From the NCBI GenBank assembly GCA_965602635.1, contig CBFCZU010000202.1:1-7812 (forward strand): a stretch of 7,812 nt of DNA, written 5' to 3'. Source of the DNA: CBFCZU01 sp965602635. Its GTDB lineage: Bacteria > Planctomycetota > Phycisphaerae > SM23-33. The notes below the pieces were generated by a model. That model had not been told where the DNA came from and made no database searches. It saw nothing but the letters and a program-made list of their open reading frames with translations. Below, piece after piece: positions 5,825-7,812 of this stretch (positions are counted from its first letter, which is position 1; each line of letters begins with the position of its first letter). The translations under genes were made by a program, and so were the position numbers.

Positions 5825-5902
5825 GGGAGAGCGCAGAGACGCGCAGGACTTGGGATCCTGTCCCGCAAGGGGTGCGGGTTCGACTCCCCTCTCTCGCATC
5901 CA
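5825..5902 (+). tRNA. Partial / degenerate tRNA-Leu (candidate att site)
   Basis: The 3' two-thirds reads as a class II tRNA of the leucine type. It has an anticodon stem CAGGA/TCCTG (5844-5848 and 5856-5860), a long variable arm with a CCC-GCAA-GGG stem (from 5862), a T-loop TTCGACT (5879-5885), an acceptor strand CTCTCGC (5891-5897) and then A and TCCA. The anticodon loop CTTGGGA gives UGG at positions 34-36, whereas the leucine relative would have UAG. Against a working gene: the D-arm has shrunk to about GCG-CAGAGA-CGC without the conserved GG and without linker bases 8-9, the 5' acceptor strand GGGAGAG leaves one mismatch, the T-stem has a C-C mismatch, and the end is TCCA rather than CCA. 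It most likely represents the 3' part of a tRNA-Leu(UAG) retained as an integrase attachment site, with the 5' part replaced or deleted. Confidence 0.65.
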
Positions 5903-5958
5903 TGCAAGCACGGCCAGAAGCACGCGGCCCGGCTCCCCGGCGCGCACCCGTCGCGCGG

Positions 5959-5982
5959 CGCGCCGGCATCCCGGCCGGCGCG
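5959..5982. repeat. 8-bp GC-only hairpin in the leader of the hydrolase gene
   Basis: CGCGCCGG (5959-5966) and CCGGCGCG (5975-5982) pair perfectly around an 8-base loop. It lies between the tRNA-like sequence and the secreted hydrolase gene. No T-run follows, so it is not a standard intrinsic terminator. Confidence 0.35.
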
Positions 5983-6068
5983 GCACACTCCACCAGTTGC
6001 CCGCCGCGCCCTCCAGGCGACGTCCACCGACGAGCCATCGGTCCCACAGGAGCTATCCTCTGCCCCGG

Positions 6069-6075
6069 AAAGGAG
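6069..6075 (+). promoter_or_regulatory. Ribosome binding site fixing the start at 6088
   Basis: AAAGGAG lies 12 bases before the ATG at 6088. The spacing is slightly long, but it coincides with the beginning of a signal peptide. It decides the start, because this frame is open all the way back to 5257. Confidence 0.55.
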
Positions 6076-6087
6076 CCCCGACGAGCC

Positions 6088-7812
6088 ATGCCCAGCCCCA
6101 CCAGCCTCACAGTGCCCCGCGTCTTGCTCGCCGCCGCCCTGCTCGCCGGCGCCCGCGCGCCGGCCCACGGTGCAGCCGCACCCAGGCCCGTCGCCCCGCC
6201 CATGGCCATCGGCCTGGCCGGCGTGTCGAGCTATGGCGACGTGTGGCAGTTCGTGGACATGATGAAGCACTCGCGCGAGTGGCGAGCCAGGAAGGACTGG
6301 AAGAGCTGGGACATCGTCGAGGACGCCTACGGCTGGCCCGTCTCGCTCAAGTCGAAGGACGGCGAGGCCGCTGAGATCGATGGCGACCACCCGATCTTCA
6401 TGTGGCTGTACAACCGCCGGATCGCCGGCGACATCGTGCTGACCTGGGAGGGGGACGGGGACGTGCAGATCCGTCGGCGCAAGGCCAAGTTGGTCACCGA
6501 TGAGCTCCCGGCCAAGAAACGGCGCGTCTACCACTGGGACGATGCCGTCGGTGGGGTGTTCGAGTTGGTGGTGGCCCGCTCTAATCCCAAGGACCACGTC
6601 CGCAACATCCGCGTGTGGATGCCGGGGTTCGAGACGTCGGGCGAGACCTTCCATCCCCTGTGGAAGAAGGTGGTCGAGCCATTCCCCTACTTCCGCTTCA
6701 TGGACTGGGGGCGCACCAACAACAGCACGCAGAAGGACTGGACGGACCGCGTGACGGTCCACCACATGCGCCAGACCCGCGGCGTGGCCTATGAGCACAT
6801 GCTCCGGCTCTGCAACGAGATGGGCAAGGACGCCTGGATCTGCATCCCCCACATGGCCACCGACGACTACGTGAGGCAGTTGGCCAGGCTCATCAAGAAA
6901 GAGCTGAAGCCTGAGCTCAGGGTCGCCATCGAGTACTCGAACGAGATCTGGAACGGCTCCTTCCGGCAGACCCACTGGCTGTGGGACCAGGCCGACAAGG
7001 AGATCAAAGCCAGCAACCTGAAGGACTCGCGCGGCAGGCCGCTGAAGAAATGGGAATATGGGGCCACGCTCTGCGGCCGCCGCTCCGCCCAGATCTGGAA
7101 GATCGCGGCCAAGGAGCTCGGCGACCCCGACCGCATCGTCCGCACCATCACCCACTTCCGCTGGATCGAGAGGGCCATGCAAGCCGCCCTGGACAAACGC
7201 AACGGCGAGGGCCGGGTGGACCTGGTGGCTCTCAACGGCTACTTCATCAGCCAGGATTCCCTCAAGTACGCCCTGCGCGACCTGGACAACTGGGATCTGG
7301 ACGAGGCCATGAAGATGCTCGAGCAGCAGCACCTCCTCGGCCACACGATGAGATGGCAGCGCGAGATGGCCAACGTGCGGACGCGCTGGCCCGGCATCCC
7401 CATCACCTGCTATGAGGGCGGCCAGCACTTCGCCAACCCCTTCGCCACGGGACTTCAGGGCAAGACGCTGGTCGAGAGGATGTTCGAGGTCAACGGCGAC
7501 CCACGCATCAAGAACGTCTACCGGACCGCCCTGGAGACCTGGCACCTGGCCGGCGGCGACGGCTTCACCGCCTTCGTCGAGTGCGGCACCTGGAGCAAGT
7601 ACGGCTGCTGGGGCCACAAGCAGTACGTCACCCAGCCGCTGGAAGACAGACTCGACGCCGACGGCAACGTCACGGAGAAGGGCGCACACAAGTACGCCGC
7701 GCTGCTGGAGTACCAGCGCCGCCGGAGCAACCAGGATCCCGCACAGGCGCCGCGGATTCTCACGTCGGCACTGCCGGACGCTGCCGTCGGACAGCCGTAC
7801 AACGCCAGGCTC
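6088..7812 (+). CDS. Secreted glycoside-hydrolase-like protein with Ig-like domain (3' partial)
   Basis: The visible part is 575 residues and is open at the window edge. A signal peptide (PRVLLAAALLAGARAPAHGA, cleavage near residue 28) indicates export. A central region contains FMDWGRTNNSTQKDW (from about 204), IEYSNEIWNG (E286 within SNEIWN) and ITCYEGGQHF (E443 within CYEGGQ). An Asn-Glu pair followed about 150 residues later by a second Glu after a hydrophobic strand is the signature of clan GH-A TIM-barrel glycosidases (acid/base, then nucleophile), so E286 and E443 are the candidate catalytic pair. The N-terminal 200 residues look like a beta-rich domain. From about residue 552, PRILTSALPDAAVGQPYNA matches the start of an Ig-like (He_PIG type) repeat. 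Similar proteins in Planctomycetota are often labelled cellulose-binding. The exact substrate is unknown. Confidence 0.8.
   Translation, partial: MPSPTSLTVPRVLLAAALLAGARAPAHGAAAPRPVAPPMAIGLAGVSSYGDVWQFVDMMKHSREWRARKDWKSWDIVEDAYGWPVSLKSKDGEAAEIDGDHPIFMWLYNRRIAGDIVLTWEGDGDVQIRRRKAKLVTDELPAKKRRVYHWDDAVGGVFELVVARSNPKDHVRNIRVWMPGFETSGETFHPLWKKVVEPFPYFRFMDWGRTNNSTQKDWTDRVTVHHMRQTRGVAYEHMLRLCNEMGKDAWICIPHMATDDYVRQLARLIKKELKPELRVAIEYSNEIWNGSFRQTHWLWDQADKEIKASNLKDSRGRPLKKWEYGATLCGRRSAQIWKIAAKELGDPDRIVRTITHFRWIERAMQAALDKRNGEGRVDLVALNGYFISQDSLKYALRDLDNWDLDEAMKMLEQQHLLGHTMRWQREMANVRTRWPGIPITCYEGGQHFANPFATGLQGKTLVERMFEVNGDPRIKNVYRTALETWHLAGGDGFTAFVECGTWSKYGCWGHKQYVTQPLEDRLDADGNVTEKGAHKYAALLEYQRRRSNQDPAQAPRILTSALPDAAVGQPYNARL

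Larger units (their letters stand above)
3130..5902. mobile_element. Candidate decayed integrative element
   Basis: The block is bounded on the left by a junction (~3060-3130) where two opposing genes both lose their ends, and on the right by the partial tRNA-Leu. It holds a truncated zinc-ribbon gene, an HTH regulator, a 70-aa unknown protein, repeats and a broken tyrosine recombinase, all typical of integrative elements. The flanks instead hold secreted carbohydrate-related proteins. No matching tRNA half is visible at the left side, so the left boundary is uncertain and may have been lost by deletion. Confidence 0.4.

Noticed and set aside
5793..5830. Possible tmRNA tag-like reading (A-N-x-x-E-N-A) just before the tRNA-like part
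   Set aside because: No stop codon follows the putative tag, the downstream tRNA part has an intact anticodon arm that tmRNA lacks, and no pseudoknots were evident.
5137..7689. 850-codon open frame on the minus strand
   Set aside because: It is antisense to the integrase, tRNA-like and hydrolase genes. Its segment RGESNPHPLRDRIPSPARL is the familiar spurious translation of an antisense tRNA-Leu, which in turn supports the tRNA call.
1..7812. CRISPR array
   Set aside because: No regularly spaced repeats of 23-40 bases with unique spacers are present; the only tandem repeat has a 10-base period.

Overview
The window is visibly GC-rich and codon-dense. It looks like a bacterial chromosome segment, most plausibly Planctomycetota or a close relative. 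This rests on three things seen here: secreted proteins of the SUMF1, beta-helix and glycoside-hydrolase type, a small zinc-ribbon protein starting MATTVTCRNCGKKLKAPDG, and a truncated integrase preceded by a tiny overlapping ORF. The taxonomic call is an inference from family habits, not proven.

Left block (1-~3060, + strand): three closely spaced co-directional genes. These are a formylglycine-generating-enzyme-like (SUMF1) domain protein cut by the window edge, a secreted beta-helix-like protein, and a secreted protein resembling alpha/alpha-toroid polysaccharide lyases. The third appears frameshifted near 2915-2950 and loses its 3' end by about 3060-3130. Together they look like part of a polysaccharide-processing operon.

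Middle block (~3130-5902): a candidate decayed integrative element. On the minus strand an HTH regulator is followed by a zinc-ribbon gene cut off after its first CxxC. On the plus strand there is a 70-aa unknown protein, then an integrase split into a 60-aa N-terminal ORF and a core ORF overlapping by GTGA. The core ORF loses recognisable homology right after the first catalytic arginine (TGLR). Two stretches carry no convincing gene: 3807-4536 (hairpins and inverted repeats) and 4750-5077 (10-bp tandem repeat, 30-bp direct repeat and a good sigma70-like promoter driving the integrase). The block ends at a partial tRNA-Leu-like sequence (5825-5902) with an intact anticodon arm, variable arm and 3' half but a collapsed D-arm. 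Its anticodon loop would read UGG instead of the UAG expected for tRNA-Leu. This is what an attachment-site remnant in a tRNA gene would look like.

Right block (6088-end, + strand): a large secreted protein with clan GH-A-like motifs (SNEIWN and CYEGGQ) and the beginning of an Ig-like domain, open at the window edge. Its reading frame is continuous with the integrase remnant and the tRNA-like region, so automatic callers may fuse them. The carbohydrate-related genes on both sides suggest the middle element landed within or beside a glycan-degradation locus.
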